64,000 nt of DNA from Desulfosporosinus youngiae DSM 17734. Lineage in GTDB: Bacteria > Bacillota > Desulfitobacteriia > Desulfitobacteriales > Desulfitobacteriaceae. The DNA is taken from assembly GCF_000244895.1 (NCBI RefSeq), contig NZ_CM001441.1, positions 434,001-498,000 on the forward strand. The letters are read 5' to 3'. Of the stretch, positions 9,767 through 20,596 are shown piece after piece. A program made the translations under genes and the position numbers. Positions within the stretch are counted from its first letter, which is position 1; each line of letters starts with the position of its first letter. A model generated the notes under the pieces. It saw nothing but the letters and a program-made list of their open reading frames with translations, searched no databases and was not told the DNA's origin.

Positions 9767-9966
9767 ACAAGAATATCGAACTAAGGGAGATGATTAGCTC
9801 ATCTCTCTTAGTTCGTCGTCATCTATGCTTTCCAAGTTCAGTTATTTCTCTATCTGAACTAGAGGCTAAAGTAAGGATTATTGGTGCAAAAAGTACACAA
9901 ACTATGAAAGAGACTTTAACAGCAGTTAGGAGTTACCTGCAAAAAAGAAACCAGAAGGGAAGTTAA
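9763..9966 (+). CDS. Possible small protein between cooS and fhs
   Basis: A 67-codon frame starting with a GTG that overlaps the cooS stop (GTGA) and ending 4 bp before fhs. I recognise no family. Its first half is occupied by two hairpins (9778-9814 and 9835-9860), which argues for a regulatory spacer. Its second half ([20 protein letters not shown]) reads like protein. No clear ribosome binding site precedes the GTG apart from cooS coding sequence. Translational coupling is possible; equally it may be chance. Confidence 0.3.
   Translation: MNKNIELREMISSSLLVRRHLCFPSSVISLSELEAKVRIIGAKSTQTMKETLTAVRSYLQKRNQKGS
9778..9814 (+). promoter_or_regulatory. Long hairpin between cooS and fhs
   Basis: A 16-bp stem with one G-U pair (GAACTAAGGGAGATGA with TCATCTCTCTTAGTTC) and a 5-base loop, 12 bp after the cooS stop. 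It has no T run, so it is more likely an mRNA stability or processing element than a terminator. A second hairpin (AGTTCAG/CTGAACT, 9835-9860) follows. Confidence 0.6.
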
Positions 9967-9970
9967 GAGC

Positions 9971-11641
9971 ATGAAAACTGATATCGAAATCGCCCAGGCA
10001 GCAGTTATGAAGCCAATCTTAGAGATTGCTAAAACCCTTGATTTGCAAGAAGATGAAGTGGAGTTATATGGCAAGTACAAAGCCAAGGTGAATTTGAGTG
10101 TTTGGAACCGCTTAAAGGATAAGCCTAATGGCAAGCTGATTTTAGTAACGGCTATCAATCCGACTCCTGCAGGAGAAGGTAAAACCACAACAACGGTGGG
10201 ATTAGGGCAAGCGCTTTCCAAAATGGGCAAAAAGGCTATGATTGCGGTACGCGAACCATCCCTTGGACCTTGTTTCGGAGTTAAGGGCGGAGCGGCCGGA
10301 GGCGGGTATGCTCAAGTTGTGCCCATGGAAGATATTAATCTTCACTTTACCGGGGATTTCCATGCAATTACGTCAGCTCATAGTCTTTTAGCCGCGATGT
10401 TGGATAATAGTATTCAGCAGGGAAACCCTCTGAATATCGATCCCCGTCAAGTTGTTTTCCGTCGCGTGGTAGATATGAATGATCGGGCCCTGCGCAATAT
10501 TGTTATAGGTTTGGGCGGCAAGATGGAAGGAGTTCCCCGCCAAAATGGCTATGATATTACTGTAGCCTCTGAAGTCATGGCAATCCTGTGTTTGGCCAGT
10601 GATCTAATGGATCTCAAAGAACGTTTTGGCAGGATTGTGGTAGCTTATACTTATGAAGGAAAGCCTGTAACCGCCCATGATTTAGAAGCTGAAGGGGCAA
10701 TGGCACTTCTAATGAAAGACGCCATTAAACCAAATCTGGTTCAAACCTTGGAAAATACGCCGGTATTTATTCATGGCGGCCCATTTGCGAATATTGCCCA
10801 TGGCTGCAACAGCATTATGGCAACGAAACTGGGCCTCAAGCTAGCGGATTATTTAGTTACAGAAGCCGGCTTTGGCGCCGACCTTGGAGCAGAAAAATTC
10901 TTTGATCTGAAGTGCCGCTTCGGTGGCTTGAAACCGGAGGCTGTGGTGATTGTGGCAACGGTTCGGGCCTTAAAAATGAACGGCGGGGTAGCCAAAGATC
11001 AATTGGGAAATGAAGACTTAGAGGCTTTGGCACGGGGTGTGGTCAACCTGGAGAAACATATCGAAAACATGGCCAAATTTGGGGTTCCGGCAGTTGTCGC
11101 GATTAACCGGTTCCCAACGGATACAGAAGCGGAGTTGAACCTGGTGCGGGACAGGTGTCAGCAATTAGGCGCGGAGGTAGCGCTTTCCGAAGTATTTACG
11201 CGGGGCGGAGAAGGCGGCGTGGAGCTTGCTGAAACCGTACTTTCCACACTGGAACGCAAAGTATCCAACTTCAGGGTTCTTTATGAATTAGAGCTGTCCA
11301 TTGAGGAGAAAATCGGCAGAATAGCTAAAGAAATTTATGGGGCGGACGGAGTTAACTTTGATAAAACGGCTCAAGCTTCCATAAAGAAATATGTCGAGTT
11401 GGGGTATGGCAATTTGCCAATCTGCATGGCCAAAACACAATACTCTCTCACAGACGATGCCGCTCGATTAGGGCGGCCGACGGATTTCACGATCACCGTC
11501 CGGGAAGTTCGTCTTTCGGCCGGAGCGGGATTCCTGGTTGCAATTACCGGTGCAATTATGACCATGCCGGGACTGCCGAAACGGCCTGCAGCAACGAGAA
11601 TGGATATTGATGCAGAAGGAAGAATCACGGGATTGTTCTAA
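9971..11641 (+). CDS. fhs: Formate-tetrahydrofolate ligase
   Basis: 556 residues, full length. It catalyses ATP-dependent formation of 10-formyl-THF from formate, the entry step of the Wood-Ljungdahl methyl branch. The P-loop [19 protein letters not shown] lies near residue 60. [20 protein letters not shown] and the C-terminal [11 protein letters not shown] are family signatures. ATG 9971 follows GAAGGGAAG. It sits in the same orientation as cooS and is probably co-transcribed through the hairpin region. A bidirectional terminator follows. Confidence 0.97.
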   Translation: MKTDIEIAQAAVMKPILEIAKTLDLQEDEVELYGKYKAKVNLSVWNRLKDKPNGKLILVTAINPTPAGEGKTTTTVGLGQALSKMGKKAMIAVREPSLGPCFGVKGGAAGGGYAQVVPMEDINLHFTGDFHAITSAHSLLAAMLDNSIQQGNPLNIDPRQVVFRRVVDMNDRALRNIVIGLGGKMEGVPRQNGYDITVASEVMAILCLASDLMDLKERFGRIVVAYTYEGKPVTAHDLEAEGAMALLMKDAIKPNLVQTLENTPVFIHGGPFANIAHGCNSIMATKLGLKLADYLVTEAGFGADLGAEKFFDLKCRFGGLKPEAVVIVATVRALKMNGGVAKDQLGNEDLEALARGVVNLEKHIENMAKFGVPAVVAINRFPTDTEAELNLVRDRCQQLGAEVALSEVFTRGGEGGVELAETVLSTLERKVSNFRVLYELELSIEEKIGRIAKEIYGADGVNFDKTAQASIKKYVELGYGNLPICMAKTQYSLTDDAARLGRPTDFTITVREVRLSAGAGFLVAITGAIMTMPGLPKRPAATRMDIDAEGRITGLF

Positions 11642-11670
11642 GCAGAACTGCGAAAAGGTGCATAAAAAGA

Positions 11671-11706
11671 AACAAAGTTGTCCGATGTCCGGACAACTTT
11701 GTTTTT
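11671..11706. terminator. Bidirectional terminator between fhs and metA
   Basis: A 13-bp perfect stem (ACAAAGTTGTCCG/CGGACAACTTTGT) with T-rich tails on both strands, between the convergent ends of fhs and metA. Confidence 0.9.
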
Positions 11707-11727
11707 AAAGCTTGATAAACTTGTTAT

Positions 11728-12657
11728 TCAGCGGGCACCCAGGTCATAGGGAGTTTCTTGATAGACGTAGTAATTCAGCCAGTTTTGAAAAAGAAGATTA
11801 GTATGGGAGCGCCAGTTGTGAATGGGTCTTCGGGTTGGATCATCATTTGGGAAATAGCTTTTGGGAAGAGCAATGGAAAGCCCTTTAGAGATGTCCCGGT
11901 CATATTCTTCTTTCAAGGTTAATGTATCGTATTCAGAATGTCCTGTTACAAAGACTTGTCGTCCATCCTTGGATACGACAATGTAAATGCCGGCTTCGTC
12001 CGACTCTGATAAAATCTCTAATTCAGGGTGTTTTTCAAGGTCGGAGTGCTTAATTTCCGTGTGGCGGGAATGGGGAACATAAAATTCATCGTCAAACCCT
12101 CTGAGAAGCTGCATCCCATTTAAACCGCTCTTATTAACATTGTGTTTGAAGATACCAAACATTTTCTCAGGGAGAGGGTATTTAGGAATCCCATAATGAT
12201 GATAAAGACCTGCTTGTGCTCCCCAGCAAATGTGAAGTGTGGAGGTTACGTGGGTTTTTGTCCAAGCTAAGATGCTTTTAAACTCTTCCCAATAGGTGAC
12301 TTCCTCAAATTCCAAGTGTTCAACCGGTGCTCCGGTTATAATCATACCGTCAAACTTTTGGTTTTCGATATCACTGAACCTTTTATAAAAGGAATCTAGG
12401 TGTTCTTGGGTTGTATTTTTAGATGTATGTGTGTCTATGCGCAAAAGCACAATATCAACTTGCAAGGGGGAATTGCCGAGCAGTCTTAAAAGCTGTGTTT
12501 CCGTGGTTTCTTTGACGGGCATGAGATTGAGAATAACGATTTTTAAAGGACGAATGTCCTGGTGAAAGGCGCGTTCTTCCCCCATCACAAAAATGTTTTC
12601 TTGATGCAGTATATCCAGAGCGGGCAGATTTTCAGGTATTTTAATGGGCACTGGCAA
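11728..12657 (-). CDS. metA: Homoserine O-acetyltransferase (MetA type)
   Basis: 309 residues of the MetA glutamine-amidotransferase-like fold. The nucleophile is C144 in [10 protein letters not shown]. The residue that sets acyl specificity is E113 (TGAPVE). In characterised MetA enzymes, Glu at this place goes with acetyl-CoA and Gly with succinyl-CoA, so I call acetyltransferase despite the family's common succinyl name. This agrees with the upstream metY, which uses O-acetylhomoserine. It is the second gene of the metY-metA operon (64-bp gap, AAAGGAG before the start). Confidence 0.92.
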   Translation of the reverse strand: MPVPIKIPENLPALDILHQENIFVMGEERAFHQDIRPLKIVILNLMPVKETTETQLLRLLGNSPLQVDIVLLRIDTHTSKNTTQEHLDSFYKRFSDIENQKFDGMIITGAPVEHLEFEEVTYWEEFKSILAWTKTHVTSTLHICWGAQAGLYHHYGIPKYPLPEKMFGIFKHNVNKSGLNGMQLLRGFDDEFYVPHSRHTEIKHSDLEKHPELEILSESDEAGIYIVVSKDGRQVFVTGHSEYDTLTLKEEYDRDISKGLSIALPKSYFPNDDPTRRPIHNWRSHTNLLFQNWLNYYVYQETPYDLGAR

Positions 12658-12721
12658 AACTCCTTTCCAGGTGTGAGGCTCGATGCAGGACAGATGAATT
12701 AAGTCTCGTTTGAGCTTGAGA

Positions 12722-14035
<1,314 letters not shown>

Positions 14036-14090
14036 TTAGTTGAGATACTGCTTGGGAAAACCGATGAGCCGGATCAAGGATGAAAAAGGT

Positions 14091-14126
14091 TTAAATAAAA
14101 ACGACTGCTTCAAGAGAAGCAGTCGT
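14091..14126 (-). terminator. Terminator of the SAM riboswitch
   Basis: On the minus strand a 10-bp stem (ACGACTGCTT/AAGCAGTCGT) precedes TTTTTATTT, between the aptamer and metY. It is the expression platform of the SAM riboswitch. Confidence 0.9.
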
Positions 14127-14143
14127 CATGTTATTTAACGCGC

Positions 14144-14252
14144 TACTCTCATCTCTCAGAACCTGGGGTTCTGCTGGAATTAGCACCTCATAGCTTACGC
14201 TATCGGTTGCCGGGCATCATAGGGCCAGTCCCTCCGCCGCTCTTGATAAGAG
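14144..14252 (-). promoter_or_regulatory. SAM-I riboswitch (S-box)
   Basis: The minus strand shows the S-box consensus: CTCTTATCAAGAG (start of P1), GGCGGAGGGACTGGCCC, ATGATGCCCGGCAACC, GGTGCTAATTCC, then closing GAGAGATGAGAG. It is followed by a terminator and metY-metA. Confidence 0.97.
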
Positions 14253-14291
14253 AAAATTTGATATTCTATTGTTTTACTTGGAATATAGCTT

Positions 14292-14320
14292 ACTATAAAA
14301 CAAATTTCTATCGATGTCAA
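14292..14320 (-). promoter_or_regulatory. Promoter of metY-metA
   Basis: On the minus strand TTGACA (14315-14320) and TATAGT (14292-14297) are spaced by 17 bp. They lie about 40 bp upstream of the SAM aptamer. Confidence 0.8.
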
Positions 14321-14535
14321 CGTGAAATTCCTGCTAAATTCTGGGTGTGACAGGGGGCGAAATTTAGAGTAAATGAGCTGAATATACCCCAGGAAAACCC
14401 TACAATGATGCTGATAAGGATATTGTCTGGAAAAATGGGGAAGATTGTAAGGAATAGGACGTTGTAGAATCCCAGGAAAAGCAGTATCATTATACAAACT
14501 ATGTTTGTTAAGAGATCCTAAATGAGGTGTAATCT

Positions 14536-15462
14536 GTGATTATAAATGATCCTTTAAAAATCTTTGTTACCATTGTTGAAAATAAGAATTCTTCTGATGC
14601 TGCAGAGGAACTTTACCTATCCCATCCTGATGTCAGTTTACAAATCCAAGGCTTAGAAGAAGAACTTGGCACAAAGTTGATTGATAACTCGTCAAACCAT
14701 TTGGAGCTCACCCAATCGGGTGAGATATATTATGAATACGCTAAGCAAATTTTGCAATTGCAAGATAAGGCTAAACAGGAAATTAAGAGAATCTCAAATG
14801 TGGTCACAGGAAATTTGAGAGTGGGGGCCAGCTATACAATTGGAGAATACATTTTGCCCTTTGTAGTGGCCGAATTTGCTGCTCAATATCCGAAAGTGGA
14901 AATTGAAACCTCGATTGCTAATACGAGAGAGATAATTCGAGGGGTACAGGCTAATCACTTAGACATTGCCCTTGTGGAAGGAGAAGTTGATCATTCGGAC
15001 ATCCTTGTCCGCCCTTTAATGGAGGATGAAATTATTTTATTAGTACCAAATCAACATCCTTTAGCAAGACTTCCGATTGTTACGTCTGAGCACCTTCAAG
15101 ACCAAGTATGGATTCTCAGAGAAAGCGGTTCCGGAACTCGTGCGTTTAGTGACAAGCTTTTCAAAGAATGGGGTATTCATGTCAGAAAGTCTTATATCTT
15201 TGGAAGTGGCCAAGCCATTAAGCAGGCTGTTACGGCTGGGTTAGGAATTGCCCTTGTCTCACGTTGGATTGTACGAAAGGAGCTCAATGCGAAAGAATTT
15301 AAGACGATCAGAATTAAGGGAAATCCCCTTACGCGTTCTTTTTACTTAATAGGACCGAAAAACCAGGAAACGTCCGAGGCCAGGGAAGTTTTTACGGAAC
15401 AACTCTTAACCTTGGAGTCTGCTACATGGAGAAAGCTGAGCAAAAAGGGAATCGCAATTTAG
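14536..15462 (+). CDS. LysR family transcriptional regulator
   Basis: 308 residues. The N-terminal winged helix-turn-helix spans about 1-65 (NSSDAAEELYLSHPDVSLQIQGLEEELGTKLID), and a LysR effector domain follows (VGASYTIGEYILPFVVAEFAAQYPKVEI). The architecture is like regulators of sulfur or carbon metabolism (CysL/CbbR group). The HTH deviates from consensus (HPDVSLQI for QPAVSXQI). It is divergent from the metY operon, but the SAM riboswitch already explains control there, so the target is unclear. GTG start after GAGGTG. Confidence 0.88.
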   Translation: MIINDPLKIFVTIVENKNSSDAAEELYLSHPDVSLQIQGLEEELGTKLIDNSSNHLELTQSGEIYYEYAKQILQLQDKAKQEIKRISNVVTGNLRVGASYTIGEYILPFVVAEFAAQYPKVEIETSIANTREIIRGVQANHLDIALVEGEVDHSDILVRPLMEDEIILLVPNQHPLARLPIVTSEHLQDQVWILRESGSGTRAFSDKLFKEWGIHVRKSYIFGSGQAIKQAVTAGLGIALVSRWIVRKELNAKEFKTIRIKGNPLTRSFYLIGPKNQETSEAREVFTEQLLTLESATWRKLSKKGIAI

Positions 15463-15561
15463 TAGCTGGAGTTAACCAACCGTTGTAACTTGTCTTGTGA
15501 AAGGGAGACTGTTTGTGGGGAAGAGGAATAACAGTTTATCCATGATCCCCACTAGAATTAT

Positions 15562-15954
15562 TTAAACATCAATATCTTGTATATCAACAGCATCATTACT
15601 TATTACCACTAATCCCGTCTCCCCTGTGAGCTCAGGATCATGAATTACCGTGTAGGATTTTTTCATTTTTCGGGCGAGTTTAAGGTACTTATCGGTAAAC
15701 TGAGGGCTTAAGCTGCCATTTATAAGCATTCTTGAGCTTTCCCTATGACTTAAGGCTTTTTCTATTTCGGGATAGATGGATTTCTCAGCAACTTGTTTTT
15801 TGGTTAAACGCCGGATTATGCGTTCGCGGAATTCTCCAAGATAGTTGATTTTTTCGTCGCGCTTTAATTCAGGTATACCGTGGATGCCAACAGCTACTCT
15901 TTGCATAGATGGATCCATATTGGCTAAAGTATCCGTTTTATGATCGGATTTCAT
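15562..15954 (-). CDS. YueI family protein (DUF1694)
   Basis: 130 residues. The segment YLGEFRERIIRRLTKKQV is the signature of the YueI/DUF1694 family, which is widespread in Firmicutes and of unknown function. No membrane segment or catalytic motif is evident. GGGAGG precedes the ATG. It is monocistronic, with intergenic space on both sides. Confidence 0.8.
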   Translation of the reverse strand: MKSDHKTDTLANMDPSMQRVAVGIHGIPELKRDEKINYLGEFRERIIRRLTKKQVAEKSIYPEIEKALSHRESSRMLINGSLSPQFTDKYLKLARKMKKSYTVIHDPELTGETGLVVISNDAVDIQDIDV

Positions 15955-16084
15955 AAAAGACCTCCCTTTGGGTTTACTAATGACTATTTATATAATTTAC
16001 CGTTATTTTAAGGATATGTATTGCGTAGACTAAGTCATTGGTTATCATAGGCAATGGCGATCTATTTCAGGCTAGAACGAGAGA

Positions 16085-16127
16085 CATAAAGAGCCGCGCT
16101 ATCTAGTATCTGGCGCGGCTCTTTATG
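16085..16127. terminator. Bidirectional terminator after the HAD gene
   Basis: A 15-bp perfect inverted repeat (CATAAAGAGCCGCGC with its complement, 13-base loop) immediately 3' of the HAD-family gene. Confidence 0.85.
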
Positions 16128-16141
16128 TATTCATCTGACCT

Positions 16142-16612
16142 TCAGAGTCTTAAGGTGGCCTGGAGACGTTTGGTCTCCAGGAGTAAACCGAAGGCATCTT
16201 CTATCTTATGAACAACTAGATCAGCGGATAGAAGAGCTTGGGTGGAGGCACCCTCGGAGCCGATGACTGCAATGCCTAAGCGCGCATGCTGAAGCATTAA
16301 TTGATCATTTGCTCCGTTTCCTATAGCTGCAACGTCTTGAGTTCCGAACTGTAAAATATAATCTGTTTTTTCCTTAACATGGTCTGTGCTTTCTAATACA
16401 TGTACCTTAACGGGTAAGCCTTCACATTGCTTTACCACGCTGCCGTAAGTATCGGCAGTAAGAATATGGATTTCCAGAAAAGGAGATAAACGCTTGATAT
16501 GATCCTTAACAGGTTCAAGCAGTTGCCCGTCTAAGGCTAAGGTTCCGTTGTAATCTAGGACCAGCACTTCAAGGTTCATAATTCCGCGGCCTGGAATAGC
16601 GGCTTGAATCAC
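16142..16612 (-). CDS. HAD-superfamily hydrolase-like protein
   Basis: 156 residues resembling the soluble hydrolase core of P-type ATPases. HAD motif I is LDYNGTLALDG (DxNGT), motif II is HILTADT, and motif IV is AIGNGANDQLML. There are no membrane segments, so this is a stand-alone phosphatase-like domain; similar orphan proteins occur in anaerobes. Substrate unknown. The GTG start at 16612 is preceded by AAGGAGG, which fits better than the internal ATG at 16579. Confidence 0.8.
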   Translation of the reverse strand: MIQAAIPGRGIMNLEVLVLDYNGTLALDGQLLEPVKDHIKRLSPFLEIHILTADTYGSVVKQCEGLPVKVHVLESTDHVKEKTDYILQFGTQDVAAIGNGANDQLMLQHARLGIAVIGSEGASTQALLSADLVVHKIEDAFGLLLETKRLQATLRL

Positions 16613-16834
16613 TGCGAGTTCCTCCTTAAATTATGTGATTTGTATATGAGAAATCATATCACTGTTGGCTGTGTATGTGTAGCCGTCCATCATTTATTGC
16701 GAAACAGAGATTTTAGCGGGTATAATTCCTGGTCCGTGGCCGGGAATTGTAGTTTGCTGTCTCTGCCTGCCCGGAGAAAAGGATAAGAATAGTTTAAGCA
16801 TTATCTCAGGAGGGGAGGCCGCCGTCTGGTTTCT

Positions 16835-16866
16835 GTTCAAATTCGGAATCGATTCCGAATTTGAAC
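16835..16866. repeat. 32-bp perfect palindrome, copy 1
   Basis: GTTCAAATTCGGAATC followed directly by its reverse complement. A second copy (28 bp perfect) is at 17512-17539 inside a decayed DUF3102 gene. The gene-free stretch 16613-17320 also holds a hairpin at 17057-17079 and an inverted repeat at 17128-17213, but no supported gene. Confidence 0.9.
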
Positions 16867-17056
16867 TGCCGTGGTTGGGGCCGGGCCGCAAAAAATCAAC
16901 GGCCATCGGCGGGCGGGGCATTTCCCGTCCGGCGGGCTTTAATACAGGGCGCGGATCATATAAATCGGTGGTTGTTGAATCCGATCAATTCACCGTCCCC
17001 TGACGAAATGATAGCCATTCATAATTTTCCCTTGGTTTGGATTTTGGCTGGATTTT

Positions 17057-17090
17057 GACTGGCCAAGCCTTGGCCGGTCTTTGTATCTTA
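17057..17090 (+). terminator. Possible terminator in gene-free stretch
   Basis: A 10-bp stem (GACTGGCCAA/TTGGCCGGTC, one G-U) with a 3-base loop and a weak T-rich tail. No intact gene precedes it. Confidence 0.5.
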
Positions 17091-17127
17091 TGCATCTTGT
17101 CCGGCAGGGGTTACCCTTATTCGGGAT

Positions 17128-17213
17128 ACTTGTGACAAAATAAGGGCAAGGCTGCGAAGTGCCTATGCTCTGTCTGATGCTCTTTACGGTCTTACCCTTA
17201 TTTTGTCACAAGT
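17128..17213. repeat. 19-bp perfect inverted repeat with 48-bp spacer
   Basis: ACTTGTGACAAAATAAGGG (17128-17146) is matched by its exact complement at 17195-17213. A partial extra copy (TTACCCTTATTCGGGATACT) lies just upstream. It could be the ends of a lost mobile element or a recombinase site. No transposase is present. Confidence 0.8.
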
Positions 17214-17320
17214 GAGGGCTTGAACACATAGGCTATGAGTAAGATTGTTCAAATCCGTCTTGTTTTATGGGAGCTTTTCCTCCGGAAAAGCTTATGAATA
17301 AACAGAGGAGCTCGAAAATC

Positions 17321-17637
17321 ATGGCCAACGGATTAACTGAGCGGAGGCCGCAGATTATCGAGGCCAAATTAACAGTATTAAAGATCAGACCGGCGGAAGG
17401 CTGCTTTACAGCTCAGTCGAGACGGGACGGAGTCTGACGGAGGCTAAATCCATGGTCAATCATGGAGAATGGGGAAAGCGGCTGGACAAGCTGACCGTCG
17501 CCCAGGGCGGTTCAAATTCGGAATCGATTCCGAATTTGAGCTACACCCAGGTGATTATCTTCCTGGGAATTCCCGAAAAGGGACGGGAGTCATTTATATG
17601 CATTGTAATGACTGAAAAGCCTAAAGCCAAAAAATGA
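17321..17637 (+). pseudogene. Decayed DUF3102-family gene
   Basis: It starts with ATG after AGAGGAG (MANGLTERRPQIIEAK). A one-base frameshift near 17362-17370 moves it into the frame reading SLTEAKSMVNHGEWGKRLDK and then SNSESIPNLSYTQVIIFLGI. Both segments are typical of DUF3102, a phage/mobile-element associated family. The middle helix-turn-helix portion (after LDKLTVAQGG) appears deleted. The gene is therefore broken in two ways. The second 28-bp palindrome falls within the coding sequence. Confidence 0.65.
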
Positions 17638-17728
17638 TTATTTAGAAATCTTGGTAATTCGGTGACAATATGGAATTAAAGAGGTAGAATATAGGGAGCA
17701 ATTCAAGCTAGCAGAACTGGAGGAAGTC

Positions 17729-18247
17729 ATGGAGCTTATTCTTATCATCATCGGAATCAATGTAGTCTATGTGTCTCTGTATACTTTGCGTATGATTCTG
17801 GTCATAAAAGGCCAGAGAATTTTGGCAGCGATCCTTTCTTTAGGTGAAGTGCTTATTTACATTATAGGATTGGGAATTGTTTTGAAAAATCTCGATAACC
17901 CCTGGAATGTCGCAGCATATTGCATCGGTTATGGCTTAGGGGTGTATATCGGTAGTCGAATTGAGGAATATTTAGCTTTAGGTTATGTAACGGTTCAAGT
18001 GACTGTGGATTGTGTCGAAAAAGAATTGCCTTCCAAACTACGTGGTTATGGGTATGGTGTCACTTCCTGGTTAGCCGATGGTAAAGATGGGCCGCGCCTA
18101 ATGATGCAGGTTTTGGCTAAGAGGAGTAATGAACGTAAGTTAAATGACATCCTTAATAAGCTTTGTCCAAAGGCTTTTGTTGTCTCCTATGAGCCGAAAA
18201 ATTTCAAAGGTGGATTTTGGATCAACCGAATTCCGCCTTTTAAATGA
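17729..18247 (+). CDS. UPF0316 (DUF2179) membrane protein
   Basis: 172 residues. Three N-terminal membrane helices (about 1-24, 30-54 and 58-82) are followed by a cytoplasmic DUF2179-like domain (QVTVDCVEKELPSKLRGYGYGVTSW). This is the UPF0316/YebE arrangement; related cytoplasmic domains may bind nucleotides, but function is unproven. The start follows ACTGGAGG. A hairpin terminator follows at 18403. Confidence 0.85.
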   Translation: MELILIIIGINVVYVSLYTLRMILVIKGQRILAAILSLGEVLIYIIGLGIVLKNLDNPWNVAAYCIGYGLGVYIGSRIEEYLALGYVTVQVTVDCVEKELPSKLRGYGYGVTSWLADGKDGPRLMMQVLAKRSNERKLNDILNKLCPKAFVVSYEPKNFKGGFWINRIPPFK

Positions 18248-18402
18248 TGTCCAACGAAGCTCATACGACAGCTTTGGTATACTGCCGGAGCAATTCACAG
18301 TTGATTGGCCAAGGCCTTTAAATGCCTCAAAGTATGTCCGGAAATGGCACGCCTTCACCTTTTGAAAAGGAGGCGGTCGCCATGGTTTGTCCTGTATTAG
18401 AT

Positions 18403-18434
18403 GACGGCCCCACTCTCTTGTGGAGCCGTTCTTT
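18403..18434 (+). terminator. Terminator after the UPF0316 gene
   Basis: A stem of ACGGC(C)CCAC with GTGG(A)GCCGT, loop TCTCTT, then TTCTTTAT. The gap 18248-18662 contains no convincing gene; short open frames there lack coding character. Confidence 0.6.
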
Positions 18435-18662
18435 ATATAGCAGGCTCAACGAGATGGATATTGCAAAGGGAGGAGTTGAATACAGGAGACTAAACTGCCT
18501 ATTGAGATAAGGTTTGGCTCCACGAAGCCATGGCTTCAGAATTATTAAAAGAGTTTAATAAGAACTTTTAAAAAGTATTTATAAATAAAGAAGGATTCAA
18601 ATAAGAGGGCGGAGAATATATGAAATTATAGATTGAGAAGTAATCTGATGGGAGTTGAGTTT

Positions 18663-19091
18663 ATGTTTAAAAAAATTTTGGTAGCAACAGACGCCTCGGA
18701 GTATTCTCGTCGAGCACTAAGAACCGCTTTAGAAATAGCACGGACATTTAATGCTGAGGTGGAACTTCTATTCGTTACGTATTTAAGGGAAGCATATTGG
18801 GGCTATAATGCTGTGTATGGTATTTTAGTTCCTCAGGAACAAATTGATGAAGCCGGAGAACTCGCCTTAGAAGCGACACTTGAGGGAATCGATTTAAGTG
18901 GTATTTCCTTGACCAAGAAAAAGGAACAGGGATATCCTGCAAGTGTGATTTTAGAAGTAATTGATAAGGAAAACATAGATTTAGTTGTCATGGGGAGCCA
19001 TGGTTACGGGCCTATCGCCGGTTCAGTGCTGGGAAGTGTGAGTCAGCGCGTCGTTCAGCGGGCGAAGTGCCCTGTTCTTATCGTGAAGTGA
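18663..19091 (+). CDS. Universal stress protein A family (copy 1)
   Basis: 142 residues with the UspA fold. It opens with FKKILVATDASEYSRRAL and ends with the ATP-binding motif MGSHGYGPIAGSVLGSVSQRV (G-2x-G-9x-G-S). It is likely a nucleotide-binding stress or energy-status protein. ATG 18663 follows GGGAGTTGAG and aligns with the start of the neighbouring paralogue, so the longer frame from 18633 is not used. The paralogue lies 200 bp downstream. Confidence 0.93.
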   Translation: MFKKILVATDASEYSRRALRTALEIARTFNAEVELLFVTYLREAYWGYNAVYGILVPQEQIDEAGELALEATLEGIDLSGISLTKKKEQGYPASVILEVIDKENIDLVVMGSHGYGPIAGSVLGSVSQRVVQRAKCPVLIVK

Positions 19092-19292
19092 AATAGACCT
19101 TGAATAGATAAAATTAATAGTAACAATTTAGATATGAATTGACTTCATAAAGGTAAAATGCTAATCTTCAGCCATAGGCAGTTATAACCAATTTTTACAA
19201 TCATTCGCCGGCGGATTTTCTAAGGCAGCGAAACTCACCGGCAGACAGACTATAGGAGTCCAATGATCTGAAAAAGTAGAGGAGGGTGAAGC

Positions 19293-19721
19293 ATGTTTAA
19301 AAAGATATTAGTGGCAACGGATGCTTCGGAGTACTCACGTCGAGCGTTAGAAACTGCTTTAGACCTGGCCCGGAAGTTTCAAGCTAAAATTGAACTTTTG
19401 TTTGTTGCATATACTCCGGATGCGTATTGGGGCTATAACTCAGCTTATACAATAGAAGTTACCTTAGAACAAATTGAAGAAAGAGGGCAGCTTACGTTAG
19501 AACAAACCCTAAAAGGAATCGATGTTAAAGATGTCCCCTTAGAGAGAAAAATCATGCAGGGACACCCATCGACCGTAATTTTAGAAGAAATTATTAATGA
19601 GAATATTGATTTAGTGGTCATGGGAAGTCATGGCTACGGGCCAATAGCTGGAGCAGTGTTGGGCAGTGTGAGCCAGCGAGTCCTTCGCAAAGCAAAGTGC
19701 CCCGTGCTTATCGTGAAGTGA
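19293..19721 (+). CDS. Universal stress protein A family (copy 2)
   Basis: 142 residues, the same length as copy 1 and closely similar to it throughout, indicating a tandem duplication. The ATP-binding motif is retained (MGSHGYGPIAGAVLGSVSQRV). Its own site GAGGAGGG precedes the ATG. The 200-bp spacer suggests each copy may have its own promoter. A hairpin follows the stop. Confidence 0.93.
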   Translation: MFKKILVATDASEYSRRALETALDLARKFQAKIELLFVAYTPDAYWGYNSAYTIEVTLEQIEERGQLTLEQTLKGIDVKDVPLERKIMQGHPSTVILEEIINENIDLVVMGSHGYGPIAGAVLGSVSQRVLRKAKCPVLIVK

Positions 19722-19744
19722 GCAAAATAATTTAGCTAAACGCA

Positions 19745-19784
19745 GAAATGGCTGTTGAACAAAATGTTCAACAGCCATTTCGTT
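19745..19784 (+). terminator. Hairpin after the second usp gene
   Basis: A 16-bp perfect stem (GAAATGGCTGTTGAAC/GTTCAACAGCCATTTC) with a 5-base loop. The tail is only moderately T-rich. Confidence 0.75.
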
Positions 19785-19792
19785 GTATTGCC

Positions 19793-20596
19793 ACCCTGAA
19801 AAAGAAGACTTCCGTTTCATCCTCTGCTGGTGCTGCGGCAGCGGCATGAAAGGCTACTCTACTATGAAAAAGCCTTCTGGGTTAGACAGGAGGTCGGTTC
19901 TACTGCCTGGCTCTGGGGCGGAGCGCTTGTCTGCACGCGTCTGCGAGTTCCGCCGCTGGCTCGCTGGACGGTTCGCGAGCGCGTCCGAACCTCTGGGTAT
20001 TTCTGCATGTGAACCTGCGGCGCGCTACGGGGACGCGAACCGTCTGCGCTCGCCTTAGCGCGGCTCCACTGACGCATCCGCTTAGCAGACAAGCGCTCCT
20101 TCAGCCAGTTTGTTGGGAATGTAAGCAGAACTTTGGGGGGGGGCTGGTAAGGCTTCGTGGAATCTTTTTCATCTTCTGATGGTGCTGCGTCAGCGGCATG
20201 GGCGGCTACCCTGAAAAAAGACCCGCAAGCAGGGCAGCTTCGTCCACAGAAGCGAACCCATTGCATGGAGAGGCGGTAAAAGCCCACAAGACGGTGCGGG
20301 GAAACGGAGCCACGGGTTCACATCAGGTATTACCCGGAGGTTTGGCACGAAAGTGTCCGGTGGACAGTTTCGCCGAAGCGGCCATCTCCAAAGAAGACTT
20401 ATCCGCTGAAGGTAGCTCCCGCACCGGCGAGTGGGCGAGGCTCGGAATGCTGCGGTACACGAAGACACTGTCTTCGCACGGATTACCCTTCTCGCAGACA
20501 CTGTCTTCGCACGAATTAACTAATCTTGCACGGATGTGGCGAAGCTGTCCGACCCGAACGGCTCCGTTTTCATCCTCTGCTGGTGCTGTACCAGCG
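19793..20596. repeat. Composite intergenic repeat, copy C (H-M1-H-M2-H)
   Basis: Same order as copy B: box H near 19815, 20165 and 20568, M1 at about 19868-20165, M2 at about 20215-20450 with the complete stem (20293-20300 with 20418-20425). Two extra copies of a GAAGACACTGTCTTCGCAC palindrome (20461-20479 and 20493-20512) are inserted near the end. The last H box is altered and stops at the 3' end of the next gene. It lies between convergent genes. Confidence 0.85.

Noticed and set aside
18322-18510. Short open frames after the UPF0316 gene
   Set aside because: One contains the terminator hairpin and none has coding character.
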